Below the pieces are notes generated by a model. It made no database searches, had not been told where the DNA came from, and saw only the letters and a program-made list of their open reading frames with translations. Position numbers and translations under genes: made by a program. Shown in pieces: positions 1 to 7,555 of a stretch of DNA of 11,581 nucleotides. The stretch is taken from positions 1 to 11,581 of the forward strand of contig NCBR01000058.1 of NCBI GenBank assembly GCA_002279285.1, in the 5' to 3' direction. Every line of letters starts with the position of its first letter. Position 1 is the stretch's first letter. This stretch comes from Acidobacteria bacterium 37-71-11 (GTDB taxonomy: Bacteria > Acidobacteriota > Thermoanaerobaculia > Thermoanaerobaculales > Thermoanaerobaculaceae).

Positions 1-247
1 AGTCCTGGTCGCCGTTGCAGTAGTGCAACCGCATGCCGAGGCGGGAGCCGTCGCCGAACGCGCTCTTGATCTTGTCCGGGTCGTAGTAGGTCAGGAGCAT
101 CGCCTCGCGCATGCCGAAGCTCGCGAGGTGGGTGAGGACGCGCTCCAGGATGGGGCGGTTGACGATCGGGAGCATCGGTTTCGGGCGGTTGGCGGAGAGC
201 GGCCGGATCCTGGTGCCGAACCCGCCGGCCATGACGACCGGGATCAT
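1..247 (-). CDS. Sugar-phosphate nucleotidyltransferase, N-terminal part (runs off the window)
   Basis: This is the first 82 codons of an NDP-sugar pyrophosphorylase-like protein; the rest lies beyond base 1. The N-terminus begins MIPVVMAGGFGTRIRPL and continues with PKPMLPIVNRPIL. This is the nucleotide-binding signature (GGxGTRxxPL, residues 8-17) and the PKP lysine motif (K23) of the mannose-1-phosphate guanylyl / glucose-1-phosphate thymidylyl or uridylyl transferase superfamily. Family members join a sugar-1-phosphate and an NTP to make an NDP-sugar and PPi in the cytoplasm. The ATG at 245-247 overlaps the response-regulator stop as ATGA, and GGAG at 256-259 lies 8 nt upstream, which fixes the start. 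The FGDGS..G stretch after residue 60 resembles GDP-mannose pyrophosphorylase-like proteins, some of which carry a C-terminal hexapeptide or phosphomannomutase domain. Substrate and full domain structure cannot be told from the fragment. It is the last visible gene of the minus-strand operon. Confidence 0.88.
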   Translation of the reverse strand, partial: MIPVVMAGGFGTRIRPLSANRPKPMLPIVNRPILERVLTHLASFGMREAMLLTYYDPDKIKSAFGDGSRLGMRLHYCNGDQD

Positions 248-609
248 TGCGCCGTCTCCAGACACCGCGCCACCGCTTGCTTGAGCTCGCCGAGGTCGGA
301 GGACTTGACGATGTAAGCGTCGGCGAGCCACGACGAGAAATCGTCCTGGTAGCGGGCGTAGGCGGTGGCGAGCACGACGGGGAGGTCGGCGTCGGCAGCC
401 TTGATCTCGCGCAGGAAAGCGAGGCCGGAACTCTCACCGAGGCGGATATCGAGCACGACGAGGTCGATCCCCCCGGCTGCGAGGCGAGCGCGGGCGTCGC
501 CGACACCGACCGCAGTTTCCACCGTGTACCCATCGCGGTTGAAGGCGGCGCGGTACAGCTCGAGGAAACCCTCCTCGTCATCCACGAACAGCAACCGTGA
601 GCCTGTCAC
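244..609 (-). CDS. Single-domain response regulator (CheY-like receiver)
   Basis: This 121-residue protein is a receiver domain and nothing else. Visible landmarks are the acidic pair D10/D11 (FVDDEE), the phospho-acceptor D54 in VVLDIRLGESSG, the switch threonine T82 in LATAY, and K102 in YIVKSSD. All canonical phosphorylation residues are present and there is no DNA-binding or enzymatic output domain. The frame opens at a GTG at 615, but GGAGG at 615-619 sits 5 nt before the GTG at 607-609. That second GTG overlaps the kinase stop as GTGA, so I choose it. The gene lies directly after a histidine kinase gene and is almost certainly its partner. With no output domain it probably acts by protein-protein contact or as a phosphotransfer step. 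Its 3' end overlaps the nucleotidyltransferase start by 4 nt. Confidence 0.93.
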   Translation of the reverse strand: MTGSRLLFVDDEEGFLELYRAAFNRDGYTVETAVGVGDARARLAAGGIDLVVLDIRLGESSGLAFLREIKAADADLPVVLATAYARYQDDFSSWLADAYIVKSSDLGELKQAVARCLETAQ

Positions 610-2006
610 GACCACCTCCGCAGGACCACCGTGAACCGCACCCAGCCCGCCTCTCGTTCATCGTACTCCACACTGCCCCCCATTGATTCGGCGAGCGTGC
701 GCACGGACGTGAGGCCGAGGCCGCTGCCGCCGCGGCGGGTGGTGACACCGCCGGCGAACGGATCGGTGCGGAGCGCGGTGGGCAGCGGTTGACCGTTGTC
801 GGCCACCTCGATGCGGACCCAGGGGGGCTCCTCGCGGACCACGACGTGGATCTCCCCTCGGGAACCCGACAGCGCATCGAGGGCGTTCGCCATCAGGTTT
901 TCGATGCAGCGTTCGAGCAAGGCGGCGGTGGCGGCGGCAACCACCCGGCGCGCGGGGTGGTAGCAGAGGAGGCGCACATGACGGCTGACGGCAAGCGGCC
1001 GGAACGCCTCGACGACCCGGTCGGCCAGGACCCCGACGCCAACCGGCTCGAGCGCGATCCCGCCGGCTCGGCTCGCAAGCCCGTCCACCAGCTCGCCGAC
1101 GCGCTGCTCGGCGCGGCCGACGGCCCCCGCCACGATGCCGAGCTGCCGCACCAGCGTCTCGGGCTCGGGCGGCAGCGCTGCCACCAGCTCCCTGGCGAGA
1201 CCGCCGGCCAGCGCGAGCGGGTTCTTGAGGTCGTGCGCCAACGTGCGCGCGGTCTCGAGCAGGGCGGTGGCGTGTTCGGCGACGATCCGCCGGCGGCGCT
1301 CGCGCTGCAACCGTTGCAGGAGCTGGGTGCGCTCGAGAGCGGCGCGGAGGTAGTGGGCGAGCGTTTCCGCCGCCTCGAGCGTGGCGCGGTGGATCGGGGC
1401 GTGGGTGACGAAGTTGTCCGCGAGGACGACGCCCCACGGGCGCCCGCTCGCCATGAGGGGGACGACCGCGAGCTCGCGCGAGTCGAGCACCCCGACCCAG
1501 TGGCGGACGCAGGCGCTCGGGTGGTTGGCGCGGCCAATGAACGCCCGGCGCCACGCGCTGCACCCCTTCAGCTGGACGTGCGACAGCGCGGTGAGCATCG
1601 ACGCGTGGCGGCGCTGCTCGGCCTCGATCGCGGCGTGGTCGGGCTCGTGGAGCTGGCTCAGGGGGAGCACGTCGGCCCCACGCATCTCGGCCCACACCTT
1701 GCGCGCCTCGTCGCGGGTGCGCGGCCCGACTCCGAACCAGCCGCGCAGCTCGTCGCCTTCGGCGAGAAGGAGGAACGCGCGGTTGAAGCCGAGCCCCTCG
1801 CCGGCAGTGAACGCGACCAGAACGCTCCACCCGGCGACCTCGGGGTCGACGACGGTTTCGAGGATCTCGCTGACGTGGCGCAACAGGTCGAGGACGCGAC
1901 GCGGCCGGATCGTGCGCGGCGCCGGGCCGCGCTCGCGCAGGTGGCGCCCCCGCACCCGTGGCCAGCCGCCCTCACGCCAGGCGGAGGGGCCCTCGCCCCG
2001 GGTCAA
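606..2006 (-). CDS. GAF-domain sensor histidine kinase
   Basis: This is a soluble sensor kinase of 466 residues that would autophosphorylate and pass the phosphate to the receiver encoded next. Residues about 37-215 look like a GAF sensory domain (for example the WGVVLADNF stretch typical of its last strands). A basic, helix-forming linker follows, then the HisKA phospho-acceptor helix with H258 in LAHDLKNPL. The HATPase_c domain shows an N box (E369, N370, N374), G1 (D403-N404-G405) and G2 (GGSGLGL, residues 426-432). No transmembrane segment is evident, so it should sense a cytoplasmic or small diffusible signal. The start is a TTG at 2004-2006 that overlaps the deacetylase stop as TTGA, with GGGAG at 2014-2018 giving 7-nt spacing. 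No ATG lies near the expected N-terminus in this frame. The stop overlaps the response-regulator start (GTGA). The signal is unknown. Confidence 0.93.
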   Translation of the reverse strand: MTRGEGPSAWREGGWPRVRGRHLRERGPAPRTIRPRRVLDLLRHVSEILETVVDPEVAGWSVLVAFTAGEGLGFNRAFLLLAEGDELRGWFGVGPRTRDEARKVWAEMRGADVLPLSQLHEPDHAAIEAEQRRHASMLTALSHVQLKGCSAWRRAFIGRANHPSACVRHWVGVLDSRELAVVPLMASGRPWGVVLADNFVTHAPIHRATLEAAETLAHYLRAALERTQLLQRLQRERRRRIVAEHATALLETARTLAHDLKNPLALAGGLARELVAALPPEPETLVRQLGIVAGAVGRAEQRVGELVDGLASRAGGIALEPVGVGVLADRVVEAFRPLAVSRHVRLLCYHPARRVVAAATAALLERCIENLMANALDALSGSRGEIHVVVREEPPWVRIEVADNGQPLPTALRTDPFAGGVTTRRGGSGLGLTSVRTLAESMGGSVEYDEREAGWVRFTVVLRRWS

Positions 2007-3079
2007 CTCTCATCTCCCGCGGGCGCAGCGGGTGGCAGGATCTTCCAGCCCGCTTCGTCGAAGAAGCCGTGCGCGTGCTCGACCTTCGCGAACATCGTCC
2101 AACTCGCCGGGACGAGATCGACCGGGAGGAGGACGGTTCCCCGGCCGCGAGAGCCGCGGAACTCGCCCTCGCCGAGAACCCGACCGCTGTGCGGGTCGCG
2201 GACCGTAACTGGGCCGCCGCGCGACGGCAGTTCGACGGTGCAACCGAGAACCCGGGCGCCGCGCCCGACGAGGCAAAGGGTGCGGCGGCCGAAGGCGCGG
2301 AGGTGTTCGGCCGACGCGACGTCGATCGCCACGGATCCGGCTTCGCGGCGCCAGCCGACCACCGGATGCTGTTCGAGGCCGAAGGGGGACTCGTCAAGGT
2401 AGTACGTCTCGTCGCCGGCGGCGAACGAGAGCAGCCACGAGCCGCGCAGCACGAGCTGGGTCTTGTGGCAGGCGATCGCAGCCTTCTTGCGTCGCTGCTC
2501 CGTCTCCGACAGCGGGAGCACGAGCGAGCCCTCGTCGACGCGCGAGCGCAGCCGGAGGTTGTGCACCAGGTAGCGGACCCTGCGGCGCACGGCGAGCGTC
2601 TCCCCGAGCGCCGCGAGCGCCATCTCGGCGACGACCGCGAGCGCGCTGTGATCCGGGTGGAGGTCGAGCAGCGACGGGCCGCCGACCACGGTCGGCCGCC
2701 ATGTGCCGATCGCGTCGAGGACGGCCCGAAACGCCACCTGGTTGCCCCTGAGCAGGAGATCGGTGGTCCCCTGGTCGGGGAAACCGAGGAAGCGGACCGC
2801 TTCGAGCGGCACGCCGAGCTGCCCGAGGGCGGCGCGGACCTCGGCCCGCCGTAGGGCGGCGAAGCGGGCGCGGTCGGAGGGACCGATCCGCCAGCGCCGC
2901 TCGCTGGCACGCTGCGCCCATGGGTTGTTGTCACCGTCGGTGAAGAACACGACGAGCAGCTGCGAGCCGACCGCGAGGGCGTGTTGCAGCAGCCCGCCGG
3001 TCGCGACGCTCTCGTCGTCGGGGTGGGGGAGGAGGACGAGGAGCCGGTCGGCCGGGCCGAGCGCGAGGGACGGGATCAC
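2003..3079 (-). CDS. PIG-L / LmbE family N-acetyl sugar deacetylase
   Basis: A 358-residue protein whose first two thirds match the PIG-L/LmbE zinc deacetylase fold. Residues 13-24 (LLVLLPHPDDES) contain the HPDD zinc/catalytic motif (H19, D21, D22), and residues 141-144 are the second metal motif HPDH. Known members remove the acetyl group from GlcNAc-type sugars in GlcNAc-PI, mycothiol, bacillithiol and antibiotic precursors. Residues from about 245 to the end form a separate, beta-rich looking extension without a signature I recognise; typical LmbE proteins end at about 230-280 residues. The start is GTG at 3077-3079, overlapping the glycosyltransferase stop as GTGA, with GGAG at 3086-3089 six nt upstream. 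The frame stays open far upstream, but that part runs across the glycosyltransferase and looks non-coding. No signal peptide is seen, so it is probably cytoplasmic. Substrate not determined; partnership with the overlapping GT-C protein is inferred. Confidence 0.9.
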   Translation of the reverse strand: MIPSLALGPADRLLVLLPHPDDESVATGGLLQHALAVGSQLLVVFFTDGDNNPWAQRASERRWRIGPSDRARFAALRRAEVRAALGQLGVPLEAVRFLGFPDQGTTDLLLRGNQVAFRAVLDAIGTWRPTVVGGPSLLDLHPDHSALAVVAEMALAALGETLAVRRRVRYLVHNLRLRSRVDEGSLVLPLSETEQRRKKAAIACHKTQLVLRGSWLLSFAAGDETYYLDESPFGLEQHPVVGWRREAGSVAIDVASAEHLRAFGRRTLCLVGRGARVLGCTVELPSRGGPVTVRDPHSGRVLGEGEFRGSRGRGTVLLPVDLVPASWTMFAKVEHAHGFFDEAGWKILPPAAPAGDES

Positions 3080-4761
3080 GGCGAGCTCCGACGCGGGGCA
3101 AACGGCGAGAACCCCCGCGCGATCGCCTTCGCCCACACCACCGCGAGCGGCCGTGAGGCGCCCTCGGGTTCGAACTCGTGCGTCCCCGCCGCGAGGAAGC
3201 GAGGGCCGGCAGCACGTGTCCCGTCGAGCTCGCCGGCGGCCGGACCGGCCGGCGTGACCACGGTGTACTCGCCGGGAACTGCAATCGCGAAGGACATCGG
3301 TGCCCCGGCGCGGGGCGGAGGGCCGAGCAAGCGTCCCGCCACGCGGAGGCGGCCCACGGAGACGAAGTTGGCGTTGAGGAACGCGCGGCCGCGCTGGGGA
3401 AAGCGCGCGCTGTCCGGGACGGCGACGTGGCAGCGCGTGCGGACGATCGCTTCGGGGATCGTGTCGGGGAGCAGCCCGCGGCGAAGCCTCGCCTTCGTGA
3501 TCGTCTCCAGCACCCAGAAGAACGGGCGGCGGCGGAACACGGTCTCGCCCTTGGCGTCCATCACGTAGTCGCCGCCGTCGGTCAGGCGCAGGACGGCCGC
3601 GAGGAGGGCCGTCTGCGCATGACCGCGGTCGCGCCAGACCGGCCCCTTGAGCACGATCACGCCGAGTTCGGCCGCGAGCACGGCCAGCAGGACCATGGCC
3701 GGGAGCGCCCGACCCCGTGCGCCGCGTGCGGTCCGCCGGTCCTCCCAGCGCTCGAAGCCCGCGACGGCGAAGATGGCGGCGAGCGGCCACACCGGCAGAT
3801 AGTCCTGCCCGGTGACCAGCGGCCAGAACCCCTCGAGCGCCAGGACGTACAGCGCGACGGTCAGCAGGACGAACACCCGCAGCACCCGGATGCGGTCGCC
3901 GCCAGCGGCGCGCAGACGCGGCGCGGCCACCCATGCCGCCGCCGCCCCTCCCAGCGGGAGAATTGCCAAGCGCCAGGGTTCCCTCCAGTCGCCGAGGCCC
4001 GCAAGGATGTTGTGGCCGATCACGCCGTAGGCAAGCGCTCCGAGCGCGCCCTGCGCTGCGAAAAACGCCGTGAGTGCGGCGGGCAGCAGGAGGAACCCAG
4101 CGGCCGCGGCGGCGGCGAGCGTCGCGATTCGCCGCGCGGGAAACGTCGCCCGGATGTCGGCCGAGAGCCCGGCGATAAGGAGCGCCGCAGCGGCGAGCGC
4201 TGCCGCGAGGAGGACCGTCTTCTGCGAGATGGAAAGCGCCGCACCGAGCGCCGCGGCGGCAGCGAACGTGCGGCCGGCGCTGAGCGGACCGCCCGCCACC
4301 ACCGCCAGCGCGGCGAGCCACGCGACCGTCCACAGGTTGTCGGTGCGGAACTCGATCGACTTGAAGAAGAACTCGTAGTGGAGGCCGGCGAGAACCGCCG
4401 CCCCGAGCGCGATCCGCGGGTCGAAGAGGCGCCGCGCCAGCACATACGTGAGCCACAGCGAGAGCAGGTAGAGCGGCAGCATCGCGAACCGCATGAGGAC
4501 GAGCGCGTCGGGACGTTCTCCGACGAGCGCCAGGACAGGGGCCATGAGGAAGTGGAAGAGCGGCGTGTGGTTGTCGAAGAGGTCGCGGTACTGGACAAAG
4601 CCCTTCGTCCACCCCCAGACGACGTGGAGGTGCTGCGCCTCGTCCGAGTTGAACCGGTAGTGGAACAGGTAGGGGAGTTTCAGGAGCACGGCCGTGCCCA
4701 GGAGTGTCAAGCCGACGAAGCGCTCCCGGCTCGATGGCTGGCGGATCGCGATGGCAGGCAA
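3076..4761 (-). CDS. GT-C membrane glycosyltransferase (ArnT/PMT, GT39-like)
   Basis: This 561-residue integral membrane protein resembles the dolichyl/undecaprenyl-phosphate-sugar transferases of the ArnT/PMT group. These use a polyprenyl-phosphate sugar as donor and act on the outer face of the inner membrane. The first hydrophobic helix (residues about 16-33) is followed by a loop carrying the acidic motif FNSDEAQHLH (D40, E41) and then YRDLFDNHTPLFHFL (58-72), the first-loop arrangement of this superfamily. About ten further hydrophobic segments lie between residues 68 and 375. A mostly soluble tail of about 180 residues follows. The only plausible start before an in-frame TAG is TTG at 4759-4761, with GAGG about 10 nt upstream; an internal start near L18 or V25 is possible. 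It is the first gene of the operon and overlaps the PIG-L gene by 4 nt. Donor and acceptor are unknown. Confidence 0.88.
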   Translation of the reverse strand: MPAIAIRQPSSRERFVGLTLLGTAVLLKLPYLFHYRFNSDEAQHLHVVWGWTKGFVQYRDLFDNHTPLFHFLMAPVLALVGERPDALVLMRFAMLPLYLLSLWLTYVLARRLFDPRIALGAAVLAGLHYEFFFKSIEFRTDNLWTVAWLAALAVVAGGPLSAGRTFAAAAALGAALSISQKTVLLAAALAAAALLIAGLSADIRATFPARRIATLAAAAAAGFLLLPAALTAFFAAQGALGALAYGVIGHNILAGLGDWREPWRLAILPLGGAAAAWVAAPRLRAAGGDRIRVLRVFVLLTVALYVLALEGFWPLVTGQDYLPVWPLAAIFAVAGFERWEDRRTARGARGRALPAMVLLAVLAAELGVIVLKGPVWRDRGHAQTALLAAVLRLTDGGDYVMDAKGETVFRRRPFFWVLETITKARLRRGLLPDTIPEAIVRTRCHVAVPDSARFPQRGRAFLNANFVSVGRLRVAGRLLGPPPRAGAPMSFAIAVPGEYTVVTPAGPAAGELDGTRAAGPRFLAAGTHEFEPEGASRPLAVVWAKAIARGFSPFAPRRSSP

Positions 4762-4900
4762 AGCGTGAGCACCTCGCTCAAGGTTGCAAGTCTAGCAGCT
4801 CCCGGCTCGCGCCCGGACAAAGGAGGACCGGCGAAGGCAGTCCCGCATACGGTTTCCGCTGTGGTACGAACGGTGTACCCTTGCCCTCGCTGGAGGAGCA
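4762..4900. promoter_or_regulatory. Divergent intergenic region between the glycan operon and the M14 peptidase
   Basis: These 139 bases must hold the promoters of both divergent units. On the minus strand TAGACT (plus-strand 4789-4794) is a fair -10 element about 28 nt before the TTG start, but no good -35 stands at 16-18 bp spacing. On the plus side no convincing promoter is seen. The inverted repeat GGTAC-N7-GTACC at 4863-4879, just upstream of the peptidase Shine-Dalgarno, could be an operator or a leader hairpin. Confidence 0.35.
4892..4898 (+). promoter_or_regulatory. Ribosome binding site of the M14 peptidase
   Basis: GGAGGAG lies immediately before the ATG at 4901. It is a strong Shine-Dalgarno match with short spacing and fixes the peptidase start. 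Confidence 0.7.
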
Positions 4901-5944
4901 ATGACGGCGCGAAGGCTGAGTTTGGCGTGTGGGGTATTGTTCATTCTCAACAGCGTTATCTGTCTCGCGGGAACGCTCCCCGCGCCGCCATCGCCGCGCG
5001 ACGTTCTGGGCATCGAGGTCGGCGCCAACCGGGTGTTGGCGAGCTACAGCGAGAGCGAGCGCTACCTGCGCGCCCTTGCGCAGGCGAGCGACCGCGTCCG
5101 CGTGGTCGCCATGGGCCCTACCGTCGAAGGACGGACGATGATCGCGGCGGTCGTCACCAGTGCGGCGAACCTGGCCCGGCTGGACGAGCTGCGGGCCGGG
5201 TGGGCGCGGGTCGCGGACCCGCGTGGGCTCGACGAAGCCGGCCGCGAGCAGTTGATCGCGACGCTGCCTGCTTGCGCGTTGATCACAGCCGGGATCCACT
5301 CCAACGAGGTGGCGGGTCCGCAAGCCGCCCTGCTGCTGGCGTATCGGCTCGCCGCCGCCCCCGAGGGGAGCCAGGTGGCGCGGTGGCTCGACCGTATGGT
5401 CCTGCTGATCGTGCCCTCCCTCAACCCCGACGGCCAGGAGGCGACGGTCGCGTGGTACCGGAAATGGTTCGGGACGCCGTACGAGGGTTCGGTCCCGCCG
5501 TTTCTGTTCCACCGCTACGCGGGGCACGACAACAACCGTGACTTCGTCTACCTCACGCAGCCCGAGAGTCGGGCGCTCAACCGTTTCGTGTACCGCGACT
5601 GGCACCCCCAGCTCTTCCTCGACCTCCACATGATGGGCCCGACCGGGCCGAGGCAGTTCGTGCCGCCGTTCGCTGACCCGATCGCACCGAACGTCCACCC
5701 GTTCGTGTGGCGCATCACTTCGCACCTCGGGACGCTGATGTCGCTGCGTCTGGAGGAGGCGGGGAAGAGCGGCGTGGTGTCCGGGTGGACGTTCGACGGC
5801 AACTGGATCGGCGGCACCCGCAACACCGGGTGGTGGAAGAACGTCTTCGGGGTGCTCACCGAAACGGCCAGCGCGGCGCTCGCGACCCCGATCAAGGTCG
5901 ACGAGAACGAGCTGCGCGGCGGCGGGAAGGGGCTGGTGGACTAA
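4901..5944 (+). CDS. Secreted M14 zinc carboxypeptidase, N-terminal part, ending at a premature TAA
   Basis: The 347 residues begin with a signal peptide (MTARRLSLAC then a hydrophobic core to about residue 23, cleavage near CLAG/TLP). An M14 metallopeptidase catalytic domain follows. Zinc ligands are visible as H133 and E136 in GIHSNEVAGPQ and H243 in LFLDLHMMG. GHDNNRDF (208-215) carries the substrate-binding Asn-Arg, and E321 in VLTETAS fits the catalytic glutamate. The protein would act outside the cytoplasm on peptides. It stops at TAA (5942-5944) just after ENELRGGGKGLVD. The same frame resumes at once with RPQINFPNPWRGG and reads on to 7519, and related proteins, as I remember them, have a tyrosine at the stop position (GL..YRPQ.NFP). 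So this is the front of an interrupted gene of about 872 residues. All metal and catalytic residues precede the stop, but a final helix of the fold probably follows it. Confidence 0.88.
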   Translation: MTARRLSLACGVLFILNSVICLAGTLPAPPSPRDVLGIEVGANRVLASYSESERYLRALAQASDRVRVVAMGPTVEGRTMIAAVVTSAANLARLDELRAGWARVADPRGLDEAGREQLIATLPACALITAGIHSNEVAGPQAALLLAYRLAAAPEGSQVARWLDRMVLLIVPSLNPDGQEATVAWYRKWFGTPYEGSVPPFLFHRYAGHDNNRDFVYLTQPESRALNRFVYRDWHPQLFLDLHMMGPTGPRQFVPPFADPIAPNVHPFVWRITSHLGTLMSLRLEEAGKSGVVSGWTFDGNWIGGTRNTGWWKNVFGVLTETASAALATPIKVDENELRGGGKGLVD

Positions 5945-6025
5945 CGGCCGCAGATCAACTTCCCCAACCCCTGGCGCGGCGGGGCGTGGGGCCTCGCCGA
6001 CGCGGTCGGCTACCAACTCGTCATC

Positions 6026-7519
6026 ATGAAGGCCGTCGTCGAGTTCGCGGCGACCGAACGCGCGGCCGTGATGCGCGACGTGGCGACGATGGCCACGCAG
6101 GCGGTCGAGCGCGGCGCGCGCGAGACGCCCCGCGCCTACCTCGTACCGCCCGACGGCGACTCCGGGCGGCGCGGGCACCTGCTGCGGCTCCTGCTCGAGG
6201 CCGGAGTCGAGGGGTCGGTGGCGGCCGGGCCGGTGGAGGCCGACGGCATCACATACCCTGCGGGCACGGCCGTCTTCCCCGCGGCGCAGCCGCTGCGCCA
6301 GTACCTGCTCGAGGTCATGGCGCGCCAGCGCTACCCGGAAATCGCGCCGGCGCCGGACGCCGACATCCTGCTCCCGTACGACGTCACGGCGTGGACGATG
6401 CCGCTCGAACTCGGCGTGCGCACGGTGCCAGTGGAGGGCGAGGTGGCCGGGAAGCTGGTGAAGGTCGGGGCCGACTGGAACCCGTCGGTGCCCGCTGCCA
6501 CCGGAGCGGGCGACGTTTTCATCGTCCCGGCGGGGCAGCTGGGAGGCTTCGCGGCCGCCAACCGGGCGCTGCAGCGAGGGGCGCGGGTGGCCCGCCTGGC
6601 GGCGTCCGCCTCGGCCGGCGGTACGACTGTTCCGGCGGGGTCGTTCGTGATCGAAGGGCTCACCGCCGGCGTGCGGGACGAGATCGCGGCGAGTTCCGGC
6701 GTCACGGGTCTGCTCACGGACTCGAGGCCCGAGTCTGCGGTGCCGCTGCGTCGAGTCCGCGTCGGCGTCTACCACCCGAACTTCGGCCTCGAGGATGCGG
6801 GGTGGCTGCGGTTCGTGCTCGAAGAGGCGTCGTTCGACGTCGAGGTCGTGGACAGCGCGGCGGTCGCCTCGGGGGAGTTCGCCAAGCGCATCGAGGTGCT
6901 GGTCCTGCCGCCTCTGGAGGGGAAGATCCTCGTCGAGGGGCCGCGGCAACACGGCCCGGCGCCCGTGCCGCCCGAGTACCGCAGGGGGATCGGCAAGGAG
7001 GGCGTCGAGGCGGTGCGGCGGTTCTTCGCCGCCGGCGGCACGGTGATCGCGTTCGGTCCCGCCGCCGACTGGTTGTCGGAAACGCTCGAACTGCCCGTGA
7101 CCAACACGCTCAAGGGCGCCAAGCGCGAAGAGTTCCGCTGCCCCGGCGCGCTGTTGGAGCTGGCGGTTGACGGCGCCTCGCCGCTCGGGACCGGGCTTGG
7201 GGCCCGGATCGCCGCGATGGTGGAGTGGAGGACCGCGTTTCAGACCAAGCCGGTCGTCGGCGATCAGGCGCAGACGGTGGCGGCGCACTTTCCGGACGAG
7301 CCGCTCGTGCTCTCGGGGTGGGTGCGCGGCGAGGCGAAGTTGCGGCGGCGTGCCGCTGTGGTCGAGGTCGTCCGTGGTGGGGGCCACGCGGTTCTGTTCG
7401 CATTCGCGCCGTACTTCCGCGGCCAAACCGAGGCGACGTTCCCGTTGCTGTACAACGCGGTGGTCGAACGGATGGCCCGCGAGGACTCGCCGGCCGGGGA
7501 GAAGGGCAGCCGGTCCTAG
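6026..7519 (+). CDS. C-terminal part of the M14 peptidase (after the in-frame stop)
   Basis: This 497-codon stretch starts at the first ATG after the premature stop and is in frame with the catalytic part upstream. The sequence between 5945 and 6025 (RPQINFPNPWRGG, then a helix before VIMKAVVEF) already belongs to the same protein. Whole-protein residues about 618-710 (RVRVGVYHPNFGLEDAGWL through GGTVIAFG) resemble the class I glutamine amidotransferase/DJ-1-like domain found after the catalytic domain in these large M14 proteins. The C-terminus has the family-typical VLFAFAPYFRGQTEATF followed by LLYNAVV. No Shine-Dalgarno precedes the ATG at 6026 and the fragment has no signal peptide, so separate, useful translation is doubtful. 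If it is made independently it would be a cytoplasmic protein with no catalytic centre. The stop is TAG at 7517-7519. Confidence 0.7.
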   Translation: MKAVVEFAATERAAVMRDVATMATQAVERGARETPRAYLVPPDGDSGRRGHLLRLLLEAGVEGSVAAGPVEADGITYPAGTAVFPAAQPLRQYLLEVMARQRYPEIAPAPDADILLPYDVTAWTMPLELGVRTVPVEGEVAGKLVKVGADWNPSVPAATGAGDVFIVPAGQLGGFAAANRALQRGARVARLAASASAGGTTVPAGSFVIEGLTAGVRDEIAASSGVTGLLTDSRPESAVPLRRVRVGVYHPNFGLEDAGWLRFVLEEASFDVEVVDSAAVASGEFAKRIEVLVLPPLEGKILVEGPRQHGPAPVPPEYRRGIGKEGVEAVRRFFAAGGTVIAFGPAADWLSETLELPVTNTLKGAKREEFRCPGALLELAVDGASPLGTGLGARIAAMVEWRTAFQTKPVVGDQAQTVAAHFPDEPLVLSGWVRGEAKLRRRAAVVEVVRGGGHAVLFAFAPYFRGQTEATFPLLYNAVVERMAREDSPAGEKGSRS

Positions 7520-7544
7520 AGAGGTGGCCGTCCCCAGGGCGGCC

Positions 7545-7551
7545 GGGAGGG
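7545..7551 (+). promoter_or_regulatory. Ribosome binding site of the phosphoglycerate mutase
   Basis: GGGAGGG sits about 4-5 nt before the ATG at 7556 and favours it over the second in-frame ATG at 7565. The gap from the peptidase stop is only 36 bp, so the two genes may share a transcript. Confidence 0.6.
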
Positions 7552-7555
7552 GTCG

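Larger units (their letters stand above)
4901..7519 (+). pseudogene. M14 peptidase gene split by one in-frame stop codon
   Basis: Both halves are in the same frame with no indel. Only codon 348 (TAA) separates them, and a change from TAC to TAA would explain it. The second half keeps a clean, GC3-biased open frame for more than 500 codons, so the lesion is either very recent, a sequencing or assembly error, or a tolerated or recoded stop. I see no recoding signal: the base after TAA is C and no obvious stem-loop stands out. Confidence 0.75.

Noticed and set aside
789..2402. A plus-strand open frame of 537 codons
   Set aside because: It is antisense to the histidine kinase and deacetylase, which show H, N, G1/G2 boxes and HPDD motifs. 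No family resemblance.
3080..4612. N-terminal extension of the PIG-L deacetylase to 869 residues
   Set aside because: The upstream frame overlaps the whole GT-C gene on the same strand and is arginine/proline-rich and low in information. The deacetylase fold begins right after the GTG at 3077-3079, which has a Shine-Dalgarno.
5942..5960. Programmed stop read-through or selenocysteine-type recoding
   Set aside because: The codon is TAA, not TGA or TAG. No special downstream context or structure is visible, so error or recent mutation is simpler.
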